Of a DNA stretch of 26,301 nucleotides, positions 5,303 through 15,700 are shown piece by piece. Numbering within the stretch: position 1 is the first letter of the stretch; every line of letters begins with the position of its first letter. The DNA lies in the IMG/VR virus record IMGVR_UViG_3300037320_000021, positions 1 through 26,301 of that record; one strand, given 5' to 3'. A model generated the notes under the pieces. It saw only the letters and a list, made by a program, of their open reading frames with translations, was not told where the DNA came from and did not search any database. Made by a program: the position numbers and the translations under genes. This stretch comes from a virus.

Positions 5303-8218
5303 TTAAGCTTGTTTTAATCTTCCAATTACAGCCACCTCATTAGTGTCTATAACTTCTAATTGGATAAAACTATACTGACTTTCTGGTACTGCTAATTCAG
5401 TAGAAGGAAATCTTAGTGTTACACCACTTTCCCCTATTATAGTTACTTCCCCCGTACCAAATTGACTCAAAACAAATTTAGTTCCTATTGGCGTGTTTAA
5501 CTTAATTACTGCACTTACTGCACTAGAAGAAGTGAATAATGGTGCAACTGTTTTATTACTTGTTTGGAACAAATAGCTAGTTGCTGATGTTTTTGTTTTT
5601 ACGTTGGTTATTAGGTTTTTTGTTATATGTACATCTCCTTTTAAATATGTATTCTCAATGTCGTCGTTTCCTAACACTACTGTATTCGAACCTTCTCCTG
5701 TTGCATCGTTTCCGATAACAATTTCATTTGTTGAGTCTTCTTGTTTTGATTTAGTTTGTGATCCTATAAATACACTATCATTGCTGTTTCTGTTTAGTCC
5801 TCCAGCACCTATACCAAAAGCGGTGTTATTACTTCCTGTTTCGTTTAAACTTAAAGCACTTACTCCATTAGCGGTGTTAGAACCTCCTGTTGTGTTTAAA
5901 CTTAAAGCATTTACTCCATTAGCGGTGTTAGCACCTCCTGTTGTGTTTGAACTTAAAGCACTTACTCCATTAGCGGTGTTAGAACCTCCTGTTGTGTTTG
6001 CACCTAAAGCACTTACTCCATTAGCGGTATTAGCAAATCCTGTTGTGTTTAAACGTAAAGCACTTACTCCATTAGCGGTGTTAGAACCTCCTGTTGTGTT
6101 TAAACTTAAAGCATTTACTCCATTAGCGGTGTTAGAACCTCCTGTTGTGTTTGCACCTAAAGCACTTACTCCATTAGCGGTATTAGCAAATCCTGTTGTG
6201 TTTAAACGTAAAGCATCTGTTCCATTAGCGGTGTTATTACTTCCTGTTTCGTTTGAACGTAAGGCATTTAATCCATAAGCAGTGTTATTAAATCCTGTTG
6301 TGTTTGAACTTAAAGCATTTTTTCCATAAGCAGTGTTTCTTTCTATGCCTGCTTTACCACTATTCCAAATAGTCTTATCTATATTATCAAATTCTAGATG
6401 TGGGATTAGAGGATTTTTAGCCGCCAATAATAAATCAATTCCTAAATTTATTATTGCAGCTCCTGCATCTCCGATATCGCTTAAGTTATTACCAATCAAC
6501 AAAGCACCAGATAGAGAACTTGAAGAACCGCCTTGAACTCCTATAGTGTACTCTACAAACTGAGCCTTTGCAGTTCCTGCTGATGCCGTTGCTGTAGATT
6601 CTACTAACCACCAACCTAGTAACGTTGCATTTGTTGATAATGGATTAACAACATACTCTTCTAGCTTAACTCCTGCTTTTGCTAGTGTCATATTCGCATA
6701 GTTGCCTTGACCTAATTGCAAAGCTACAACCCCAGAATTGAAGAAATAAAGCCTTGAGCCCGAAACTGTTGTAGATCCTAGCGGTGTTTTAACTCCGTTA
6801 TTATCCCAGAACTTAGGAATTACAGTATTACCGCCCGAATCAGCAGAATCTCTGTCAGCCAACACAAAGCTTACATTTTCATTATTTGCAAAAGATGGCG
6901 TACTTGGTTCTAGTGAGTTTCCAGTACCTCCAAATCTTAACAATGAACCGGCACCAATTCCAAATCCTAAACTATTATTTTTTCCCGTGACTGTAAGTCC
7001 TTTTTTTAGCGGAACCCCCGCTTCTTTTACATAATCGACTACAGTTCTTATAAGATTTGAATATTGACCTAGTGGGTTATAGAAATATTCAAAGCCTATT
7101 ATTTCGTTTACATTAACATCAATAACTATCCTAGCCACAAAAGCTTTTCTTACAAACTCAACTGTCGTGGGATAAGTTGTTTGCTGTTCTAAATCCCCGT
7201 CCTTATTATAATAAACAAAAGTTGAGTTTGCATTTAAATTTTCAACAGTAACATTTAATTTCTCAGAAGGATTATTTGCTAAATAACCTTCATCACTACT
7301 AATTTCAAACTTTAATGATGATAGTGTAAAAACAGTACCTCCATTTGCTGCTGTAACCGTAAAAGAACTACTTATTCCAGTACCTCTAGCCGATACGCTA
7401 GTAGTAATATTGTTAATAGCTTGCGTAATAGTAGCGTTAGTTACCGCATTGTTTGAATTAATATCCAATGCCGTGTCTAATGCGTCGGCTTCTGGTGGCG
7501 CATCAGGCGTTGCGGTGTTAAGATTTAAAAAGTCATCTAATGTAGTTTGTGTTTCATTGATTCCTATCTCGCTTGTAGTTTGACCTACATATAAGAAATC
7601 AAACTCTATACCGCTTCTTTGAGATTTAAAAACTATTAATTGAGCTACGCTTGGATCGTATGGGCCTGAAGTATTAACCTCGTCTTGTATTTGTGAAGTG
7701 TCGCCAATCTCACCAAGGTCAAATATTGCATTTTCTCTTGAATCATCCTTGTCACTTACAAAAAACACAATGTCCTGTGAACTTATTTGGGTCGCATTAT
7801 CTCCATAATTGCCTTTTACACCTGTAAAAATATAATATTCTCTTGATATATTTTGTGTAAAAACAGATGAGCCGTTACCGATTCTAAGAGTAAATAATAT
7901 TAAAAATTGGTTTTCTGTCTTAGCAAAAGAGGTGTCTGCATTAATTATACTCGCTATTTGTGCATTAATAGCAGTATTGCTTTCGTAATCTATGCCAGAT
8001 ACTTTTTTAAATACTGGTATTACGTCATTAATTGCACTAGCACCACCACCGCCAACCAAATTACCTAATGGATATTGAACCGTGTTTTGTAAGGAATTTG
8101 ACCATACTGGCAATAACTCGTCACCCACTAATGTATTTAGGCTAGGAAGGTTTGGGGTTATCTTACTGTTTGCGATAGCTTGCTCAACTGCCTGTAATCT
8201 TTGTTCTAATGTTGCCAT
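5303..8218 (-). CDS. Tail fibre with 17-residue tandem repeats
   Basis: A 971-residue protein. Residues 1-30 form a short coiled coil (LEQRLQAVEQAI). The N-terminal half has several beta-rich regions and a Gly-rich hinge (56-60). Residues 628-797 are ten exact-length 17-residue repeats, NTAxGxxALxxNTTGxx, with an 11th diverged copy to 814. Then comes a YadA-head-like stretch (NEIVIGND, NTVVLGND, 830-860) and a beta-rich C-terminal domain. The repeat type is known from trimeric fibres and adhesins, so a trimeric tail fibre is likely. There is no visible S74 chaperone dyad at the C-terminus. The start overlaps the previous stop as TAATG (8218). Confidence 0.8.
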   Translation of the reverse strand: MATLEQRLQAVEQAIANSKITPNLPSLNTLVGDELLPVWSNSLQNTVQYPLGNLVGGGGASAINDVIPVFKKVSGIDYESNTAINAQIASIINADTSFAKTENQFLILFTLRIGNGSSVFTQNISREYYIFTGVKGNYGDNATQISSQDIVFFVSDKDDSRENAIFDLGEIGDTSQIQDEVNTSGPYDPSVAQLIVFKSQRSGIEFDFLYVGQTTSEIGINETQTTLDDFLNLNTATPDAPPEADALDTALDINSNNAVTNATITQAINNITTSVSARGTGISSSFTVTAANGGTVFTLSSLKFEISSDEGYLANNPSEKLNVTVENLNANSTFVYYNKDGDLEQQTTYPTTVEFVRKAFVARIVIDVNVNEIIGFEYFYNPLGQYSNLIRTVVDYVKEAGVPLKKGLTVTGKNNSLGFGIGAGSLLRFGGTGNSLEPSTPSFANNENVSFVLADRDSADSGGNTVIPKFWDNNGVKTPLGSTTVSGSRLYFFNSGVVALQLGQGNYANMTLAKAGVKLEEYVVNPLSTNATLLGWWLVESTATASAGTAKAQFVEYTIGVQGGSSSSLSGALLIGNNLSDIGDAGAAIINLGIDLLLAAKNPLIPHLEFDNIDKTIWNSGKAGIERNTAYGKNALSSNTTGFNNTAYGLNALRSNETGSNNTANGTDALRLNTTGFANTANGVSALGANTTGGSNTANGVNALSLNTTGGSNTANGVSALRLNTTGFANTANGVSALGANTTGGSNTANGVSALSSNTTGGANTANGVNALSLNTTGGSNTANGVSALSLNETGSNNTAFGIGAGGLNRNSNDSVFIGSQTKSKQEDSTNEIVIGNDATGEGSNTVVLGNDDIENTYLKGDVHITKNLITNVKTKTSATSYLFQTSNKTVAPLFTSSSAVSAVIKLNTPIGTKFVLSQFGTGEVTIIGESGVTLRFPSTELAVPESQYSFIQLEVIDTNEVAVIGRLKQA
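5828..6337 (-). repeat. Ten 51-bp tandem repeats in tail fibre gene
   Basis: Exact 51-bp period, ten full units plus a decayed one down to about 5777. A higher-order 153-bp duplication is visible: a unit marked TTAGCGGTATTAGCAAATCC begins at 6021 and again at 6174, and its neighbours repeat in the same order. Because 51 is a multiple of three, unit gain or loss keeps the frame. Confidence 0.92.
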
Positions 8219-10515
8219 TAATTAAGTTTTAGTATTCCCTTGCTTCCGTCTATTGTTGCAGGATTGTTATTTATTGTTTCGCCTATGTTACTATTGCTAT
8301 TATAGTTAGTAGACTTTGCGAGTTTAGGCCTTACTAGGTATAAGTTAGAGCCTTCTTGAGCTTCTATATCTGGAGTATCTTTTTTAACATAATTTATATC
8401 ATCAATCAAAACATTATCGCTGCTTAATAATAGCTGTATTTGTCGAGCTATCGCTAAAGGCACTAAGTCAAGGTGAAAATTATAATTCTCAAAAGATTCT
8501 GATTCTAAAAGAAATTGTCTTGTGTCTGTTGTGTACACTTCGTTCTCGTCTTCTGGCTCAAATGTAGGTGGCATAACAAAAGGCAAATAGATTCTACTCT
8601 TTATACCTGTTGACCATCCTATTTGATTGTTTTCTGTGTTGAACCATTCTATGTAATGACTTTTTTCTAAATCGGCAGTAATTAGTATTCGTTCTGATAA
8701 GTATTTTACACTAGCCAAAGGGTCTTGATTGTCGAAGTTGTTACTATCACAAATTGCAAGCTGATAGCAGCCTAAGGCAAACCCGTTTATTTGGAACTCA
8801 AAGAAATCAAACTTTTGTTTTGTAAATACTGTAGTTATTTTTTTAATTAAGCTAAAGTTTCCTTCATTGCTGCTATAATCAAGCTCCATAGCTTCATAAT
8901 TCACAGAATCAACGGTAACAGTTCTAAATCCTTTTATTCTTAATATACCTATATCCTTAACCTCTATAAATGTTCCGATTTCGTTATAACTTAGTAACGA
9001 TCCGTCAAGAAAATTAACTCCAATAACATCGCCCGCTTCATTGTAAATATTAGAACCTTCAGGGAAGAAAACAAAAAGATCAGTTCCGTTGTAAAATGCT
9101 CTACCATCACGAATATCTTTTACATTCCTATTATTTGTAAGTTGACTTACTGGCAATTCGGTAACATCATCATCTTTTATCAAAAAGGCTTTATTATCTG
9201 AATAGCTAGATTGATATTGTATCCTTAAGTCTTGTCCTACTGGATATTTGTTAAACCAATCCCCATAATTTGTATCGGTTTGATCTTCATAGCTTAGTTC
9301 GTTTTCATAGTTTCTTATAAGTAAGTTTCTTTTTGCAAATCTTACAGAATTAAGTAATGAAACAAATATTTGTGGGTCTTCATCATCCGCACCACCTACC
9401 AAGAAATCTAATGTTTGTACACACCCAAAAGAATCTTTAACATGATAAATATAGTTCCCGTCTTCTAGCCCTGCAATAGTGTTAACTCCAAAATCAGAAC
9501 CGTTTAAAGATGCTTGTATTCCTATCTTTGTCTTTTCATTATTGTTTAATTCCTGAGAATTGGCTTTTATAATCTTTCCACTTGCAGTAGATGTTCCAAT
9601 TTGAATACTGATTACATTAATAGAACTTAATATCCACTTAACAGGAATATCTTTTTGTTCTATTATTGTTTGTACTTGGTCAGACGTAACAATAACAATA
9701 TCGTGACTTAATATATTTGTTCTGTTTTTTTCAAATTGTAGCCTATAGAATACAAATCCATTATTTTCAAATGATTCAGTAGAAATAAAGTCTTGTGGAT
9801 ATCTATATCCTTGACCAAAAAAACCGCTTACCTCGTTTATTACTAATGAGTCAAGAGCTAAATCGGATAAATCTCTTTTTAGTAACATTTCAACATTAAC
9901 GGTATCACAAGGCGTAGAAGATTCGCTAACCTCAAAAGAGTCTATTGTATAATTAATAGAGCTAAAAATAGTATAGTTAACAGACTTCTTGCATCCTATG
10001 TAGTCTTTAACAAATAATGTATAATCTCCATCGGCTTGATTTACTGGCAAATTAGATGAATAAGTACTATCATCTAGTGAGTACTCAAAATCTAATAATG
10101 ATAAGTCTAAGTTACTTAAGGGTCTTTTATCTTTTTTAAAAACTGGCACAAAATTACCTTCTACAACCGTTTGGCCTGTGATAAACCATTGAACCGGTAA
10201 TAATTTATTTACAAATGGTAAAGTTTGCCCCTCAGTATTAGATATAAATACATTGTTTGGGGTTTCGTAACTTCTTGTCTTGCTTAATTGTAGTGTAAAA
10301 GTAGTTATATTGTTTACTGTGCTTTCGCTCGTAGAAACAAAGTCAGCAGGATAATTATAAGATCGTGAAGAGCTACCGTCTTGATTCTCAATTCTAAGAC
10401 TAACTAAATCACTAGCAGAGCTTGAAGCACTCTTGACAATTTCAATATCAATAAGAATATTAAAGCATGGCGTAGACTGTACTGCACATTCAAATTTTGT
10501 TATATTATAACTCAT
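8218..10515 (-). CDS. Tail-tip protein with two SprB-like modules
   Basis: A 765-residue protein whose first half is a tandem duplication (about 8-184 and 194-373). Both copies carry STPC, then Y(N/R)YP(A/Q)DF(V/I)STES, then (L/I)PV(Q/K)W, and end in an SprB-like repeat (YSLDDSTY...GDYTLFVKDYIGC at about 145-175; ASLNGSDF...GNYIYHVKDSFGC at about 335-365). SprB repeats are known from the gliding adhesin of Flavobacterium. The second half (about 385-765) is unrecognised and may be the structural part that docks on the tail. It lies between a probable hub gene and the fibre gene, with start abutting the previous stop. Tail tip or upper baseplate is inferred from order. Confidence 0.65.
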   Translation of the reverse strand: MSYNITKFECAVQSTPCFNILIDIEIVKSASSSASDLVSLRIENQDGSSSRSYNYPADFVSTSESTVNNITTFTLQLSKTRSYETPNNVFISNTEGQTLPFVNKLLPVQWFITGQTVVEGNFVPVFKKDKRPLSNLDLSLLDFEYSLDDSTYSSNLPVNQADGDYTLFVKDYIGCKKSVNYTIFSSINYTIDSFEVSESSTPCDTVNVEMLLKRDLSDLALDSLVINEVSGFFGQGYRYPQDFISTESFENNGFVFYRLQFEKNRTNILSHDIVIVTSDQVQTIIEQKDIPVKWILSSINVISIQIGTSTASGKIIKANSQELNNNEKTKIGIQASLNGSDFGVNTIAGLEDGNYIYHVKDSFGCVQTLDFLVGGADDEDPQIFVSLLNSVRFAKRNLLIRNYENELSYEDQTDTNYGDWFNKYPVGQDLRIQYQSSYSDNKAFLIKDDDVTELPVSQLTNNRNVKDIRDGRAFYNGTDLFVFFPEGSNIYNEAGDVIGVNFLDGSLLSYNEIGTFIEVKDIGILRIKGFRTVTVDSVNYEAMELDYSSNEGNFSLIKKITTVFTKQKFDFFEFQINGFALGCYQLAICDSNNFDNQDPLASVKYLSERILITADLEKSHYIEWFNTENNQIGWSTGIKSRIYLPFVMPPTFEPEDENEVYTTDTRQFLLESESFENYNFHLDLVPLAIARQIQLLLSSDNVLIDDINYVKKDTPDIEAQEGSNLYLVRPKLAKSTNYNSNSNIGETINNNPATIDGSKGILKLN

Positions 10516-12744
10516 TTACACATTCTTTTTTATTAGTTTCCAGTTGCCAGGATCATTAAAACCAACTTGGATAATATAGCCAAAATATTCTTGTCTTTTG
10601 CTTGTAAATTTAATTAAAAAATTCGTATTAGGGATCAATCTTTCATTGTATAATGTTGACTCTCTTAACTTCCTGCGAATTGCGGTATTTAACGGACTCT
10701 CAAACTCATAATATTCTGCTTCGTAATCTGGCTTTTTTAGCTCGCTGTTTATTATATTACTGTTTTCAAATCTTATTGGTTCACCTTCTATCTTTGTGGC
10801 CACTTGGACCTTACCAGTACCGCTAGAATACCTTACAAACTTATTAGGGTACTTTGTCAACCCTGCTCCAAACGTTCGGCTGTGTCTTTCCATTGATCTA
10901 AAAGGCGTTAATAGTAAGTTACCCGCGCTTTCTGGATCGTAGCAAATAGGTTGCTGACTTAGTGAGTCTTGCCATACTTTAGGAGTGAACTTTGTGCCTT
11001 CGTAAATCTTACAATCAAATAAAAAGTTTTCGTTGTCGTAACGAGTGTCTTCACTTGGTGCGACTGCAAAGTTCTTACGTCTTGCAAGCTCAGCACCAAT
11101 TAAGTCAGCTCTTATTTTTCCTTCTACCTCGTATTTGTTATCTGCTGTTTTTAAGTGCGTCTGATAGGTTGTCAATGCGTTGTATTCTTGTAATCCTTGC
11201 AACTCCTCATAGTCTCCTGCTTTAGAGTTTCCGAAAGTTCCCGACTTGTACAGGAATTCTTCAGCACAACTTATTTTTAGTTTTGAAATTTCACCTAAAT
11301 CAATCAATGGAAAGTCTACAAAGAAATATGTTTTGTCTTCTATAACATAGAACTCTTTATTATTATGATTTTCTATAGACCAACCAAGGTTAAAATAATT
11401 ATTAGTTTCAAAAAGGTCTTTTAATTCCACGGTTAATTTTGATACTGGCAAATTTTGATTTTCTCTAACCGTTGGCAGGTTTCGTATTTGAGTTCCCGAA
11501 CTTAATAAAACGTTTTTGAATTCTCCATACTTAAAGTAACTAGATTTGATTCTATCTATTTGCCCTGTGTATATTTCTAACATTCTTTCAAATGCGTCAT
11601 AAAGTCTTATGCCTTTAAACTCTGTTGCTTGGAATGTACTGTTTTGTTCTAATTCTATATTGAAATTAAAATCATAAATATCTATTGCAGTTGGTAGGTT
11701 TCTTATTTCTGTATAAAATAATGGGAACAAAGTATAAATTATCGCTTGATTTCTAGTTAAATTTATAAATAAGGGAGATAAATCATCAAAACTACCCTGA
11801 GTTCTAACATCATTATTTTCAGATGTAATATCTGGATTACCATTTAATCCATTGAACAACTTTATTGTTTGTTTTCTTACAAATATCCATTCACTATCTA
11901 TAAATTCAAAAACAGCATATCCCAAAGCAAGTTTATAATTATTATCCCACCTTGACTGGTTGTTAGGAAAGACTCCATTTCTAATGTTGTGTTTAAAGGA
12001 ATAAGAAGATTTTAGCCTAAACTCTATAAAATCTAATTCAGTATTTATAAAAAAGAAACTTGAAGCGGTTACACTCTCTACATCTGGTACGCCAACTACA
12101 CTTAGATTAGATAGTCCTACAGCTTTATCACCCAAAACATTATTTACGTTAATTCCTTCGCTCGCAAATTCTTTAGTGAAATTAAAAGGAAATCCTGTTG
12201 TTATACCAAAATTTATATGATAAATCCTCCTGTTAGTTTCGCTATCTTTTACTTTAGTTTTACTATTTAAAAATATCCTTCTACCTTCCCAATAAATGTT
12301 TTTGTATTCTAAAGCTGTAATGTTACCACCGTTTATATCTGTAAGCCTTTGCAGTTCATAAGCTTCGTCGAATTGGCTTTCAACTAGACTTTGCAAACCC
12401 CCTGTAAGAAACTCTATACTTACCTTTTCATTATCTAATACATAGGTTTTCATGTCTAAATTTCCTATGTAGTCTAGCTCATAACTTCTATCTATAGACT
12501 CAATTACAAATCTTTCTAATTTTACTTCTACTTCAGTTCCTTCTCTCTCATAGATTTCTTGCAGTAATTCTCTACCGTCCTTTACAAATATTAGGTCATT
12601 AGATAGCTGTGTAACTACACCCCAATTATCTGTATTTCTAATTAATTGTTTATCATCTTCATTCCAATTTATAGGCTCAAAGTTTAATAAAACCCGACCT
12701 ATAGATTCAGAACTTAAATAATATCTTACCTCTGGATAATTCAT
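10516..12744 (-). CDS. Probable distal tail / hub protein
   Basis: A 742-residue protein directly after the tape measure, where siphoviruses encode the distal tail and hub proteins. It is rich in Phe, Tyr, Asn and Ile with alternating beta character; no peptidase or lysozyme motif is visible. Length is larger than a plain Dit protein, so it could combine distal-tail and hub roles. The start overlaps the tape measure stop as ATGA. Function rests on gene order alone. Confidence 0.55.
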   Translation of the reverse strand: MNYPEVRYYLSSESIGRVLLNFEPINWNEDDKQLIRNTDNWGVVTQLSNDLIFVKDGRELLQEIYEREGTEVEVKLERFVIESIDRSYELDYIGNLDMKTYVLDNEKVSIEFLTGGLQSLVESQFDEAYELQRLTDINGGNITALEYKNIYWEGRRIFLNSKTKVKDSETNRRIYHINFGITTGFPFNFTKEFASEGINVNNVLGDKAVGLSNLSVVGVPDVESVTASSFFFINTELDFIEFRLKSSYSFKHNIRNGVFPNNQSRWDNNYKLALGYAVFEFIDSEWIFVRKQTIKLFNGLNGNPDITSENNDVRTQGSFDDLSPLFINLTRNQAIIYTLFPLFYTEIRNLPTAIDIYDFNFNIELEQNSTFQATEFKGIRLYDAFERMLEIYTGQIDRIKSSYFKYGEFKNVLLSSGTQIRNLPTVRENQNLPVSKLTVELKDLFETNNYFNLGWSIENHNNKEFYVIEDKTYFFVDFPLIDLGEISKLKISCAEEFLYKSGTFGNSKAGDYEELQGLQEYNALTTYQTHLKTADNKYEVEGKIRADLIGAELARRKNFAVAPSEDTRYDNENFLFDCKIYEGTKFTPKVWQDSLSQQPICYDPESAGNLLLTPFRSMERHSRTFGAGLTKYPNKFVRYSSGTGKVQVATKIEGEPIRFENSNIINSELKKPDYEAEYYEFESPLNTAIRRKLRESTLYNERLIPNTNFLIKFTSKRQEYFGYIIQVGFNDPGNWKLIKKNV

Positions 12745-15700
12745 TTACCCTTGTATTTTAGTAGTTTAAATTGATGGCCCATGTCTACGCTTGTTCTATT
12801 GTTATTGACAAAGTTAGCGTTTCTTAGCGAACCTATTATATCTTTTTTAAGTCTTGAATTTTCGTTACGCATTGCGTTTATCTGGTTTTGCGTATCGCTT
12901 GCAGGACTCATCTTATTTGCGTTCATCGTAATTGAGTCAAGTACTGCGCTTCTAGCAATAGAATTATTAAGCGAAGGTATAACGGAATCGCCTTTATCTA
13001 AGTGCATCATGGTAGGCTTGTTTGGTGAAATACCTTTTAGGTTTCCGTCTTTACCTACAATAGCTTCTTCTTTATAACCGTCTCCTAATATTGCATATTC
13101 GTCCTCACCCCCTTTACGTCCTTTTTTATATTGTGGTAAAGGTCTACTTGCTACTATTGCTACTTGTGCTGCTCCTATTGCAGCAACAGCCAAGGCTGGC
13201 AAAATTCCAGCAGGGAAACCAAGGGTTGCAAATGTTTTCGCAATAGCTACAGCCGTACTAACTGCAATTTCAAACAATGCCGCTTTCCTTTGTTGTTCTG
13301 CTTTCTTTTGTTCTAATTCTACTCTTTTTCTTTCTTGCTCCTGTCTAAGTAAATCTTGTTGCTCTGCGTCACCTTCTGCTTGCTGTATTCTTGCATTGTA
13401 AAGCCTGTCGTTTTCTGCAATTTCATTATTTATTCTTATAATCTCATCTTGTGCTAGTGTTCTACCAATTCCTGTAAGAATAGTTCCAACCGCTTCCGCT
13501 CCTGCAATTATCTTATCAGACATTTCAGCACTTTTATCTGTGATGATATCAAAACTATCTTCAAGAATATTTGTATCAATGTTTAACAAATCCCCTAAAC
13601 CTTGTAACTCATCAAATATTATGTCTTTAGCAGATAACTTATCTAGCAAATCCATTAACTTTTCGGTGTTCTCTTGACCTTCTTTAGTTAATTGGTTGAA
13701 CTTTTCTAAGCCTATATTTGTAGATGCAAAAGAATCATCAGACTCTATATCTGTAATCCCTCGTGTCTCAATCTGATTTACCGTTGTTTGGTCTTCCATT
13801 CCAAGAAGTTCACGAGTTAACAGTCTTAAACTTTCCTTAGCTTTGTCTATTTGCTCTTGATACTTAACCCATTCTTTTCTTGTAGTACTTGTTTCTAATT
13901 GTTGAGCTTCTAATTTAGATATTATTTTATCGAAAAAAGGTATTGTTGCGCCTATAGCAGCGTCTACACCGTTAAAAGTTCCATTAATTTTAGCTAACTC
14001 TATTTCTGCGGCTTCAACTTGTCTTCCAAGCTCTTTCCATGCTTCACTTCCGTTTAGCGTCTGTCTTTGTTGTTCTTTTAGTTTAAATATTATGTTTTGA
14101 ACTGATCCGTCAACACCTTCATTTAATATTCTAGTTTTTTCTAAAAATTCGTTAGCACCTTGCAAAACCGCTTTATGCTCCCTGTATTGTTTGTTTAATT
14201 TTACTAATTTATCTTCAGCGTTACCAATTGCAATTCCTGAGTTTGTCCAGGTACCATTTACTATCTCATTTTGTTTTGCAATTTCTTCTAATATGTCAGG
14301 AAGCAAAGACTCAAACAGCATTTTGTTTTGTTGTGCTGTTTTTTCTGCTGCATCTCCTAATCTTTTATATTCATTTCTTTGTATAGATAGTACTTCGTTA
14401 ATATTTCTTTTTTCAATTTGTTCTTGTGTTAAGGCAAACTCGCCTATAAAATTTAATAATTTTGTCGTGCCTTCTAAATAAGTTTTAATAAATCTAGCAA
14501 ATGGCCCACTTCCAGAATCTAAACTTAATACTAAACCATCAAAAGAGTCTTTTAAATCTCCAATAATAGAATCTAAGCTATCGGCTGATACTCCTGCTTC
14601 CCTACTTAATGCGTTGTTATCTATGTATTCTTTATTAGCTTTAGACAAAGCACCTTCTAATACATCATATTTACTAGCTAAAGTTCCAATAACTGGCATA
14701 ACTCCTAATCCGTCTAGTTTTAACTCTTGTAATATTAATGTTAGGTTTTCTCCGCTATCGCTAGCGTCTTTTAAGCCTTTAATAAACTTTTGAAAAGTTG
14801 CAACCGCATCGGTGTCAAATTCTTGTTTAAATTCCGAAGCTGATTGACCTGTAAGTCTTAATATCAAATCTAATTTTTCACCCGTAGCGATACCTTCGTT
14901 TAATACTTTAAAGGTTTGTAAAAATGCACTTCTAGACGCTTCGGCCTGTATACCTAAAGCACTTGTAGCAGCTCCAAGACCTAAAGCAGCTTGTGCCGTT
15001 ACTGCATAGATGTTCGCAGCTCTTTGTATCTCTAATGAGTTTTTTAATATTTCGCTTTCTGTTGTTGCAAAGTTGTTACCAAGTTCAGTAATAACAGAAC
15101 CTAGTCTATCCGCATTTTCTACCGTGTCTTTAGATATTTCAATAAACTTTGCAAAGGCTCTTGCACTTTCTTCACCTGCTATGTTAGATGTTAGTTTAAG
15201 TTGTTCTATTGTTTTAGCGAAAGTTAAAATATTATCTCTTCCTTTTATCCCTAATTGTCCTGCAATTTCAGAAGATGCCAATAAACCTTGAATTGAAATA
15301 CCTTTCAAGTCAATACCTAAAGCAACTACTTCGTCACTAAATAATTTAATATCTGTTGTGCTTAGGTTTGTTGTTTTTCTTACCGCTATTAATTGTTTAT
15401 CAAATTCTTTTAAAGTATTAAACGCACTCCTTAAGACTGATACAGCAAGAAAAGCACCGCCCATAAATCCTAATGCCGAAGTCATTGCTTGAACTGCACC
15501 CATCGCACCACCTAAAGCCTTTCCGTAATTTCCTACACTTCTTTGAAACTTTCCTGCACTTTCATCTGTTCTTTTTAGTGCCTCATCTTTACGGTTTATT
15601 GATGCTGTGGTATTTCTTAAAGTTGCTTCTTCTTGCTTAGTTAGTTTTATTCCTAACTGTTGCTTAAGCATTAGGTCTTGCTGAGTCCTTATAAGCTGAG

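Noticed and set aside
5604-6278. Long plus-strand open frame of 224 codons opposite the fibre repeats
   Set aside because: It is a by-product of the 51-bp repeat, whose length keeps frames open; the Pro/Leu/Ala-Val periodic product has no leader or context.
5777-6337. CRISPR-like array
   Set aside because: The regular 51-bp units are contiguous without unique spacers and are in frame within a fibre gene.
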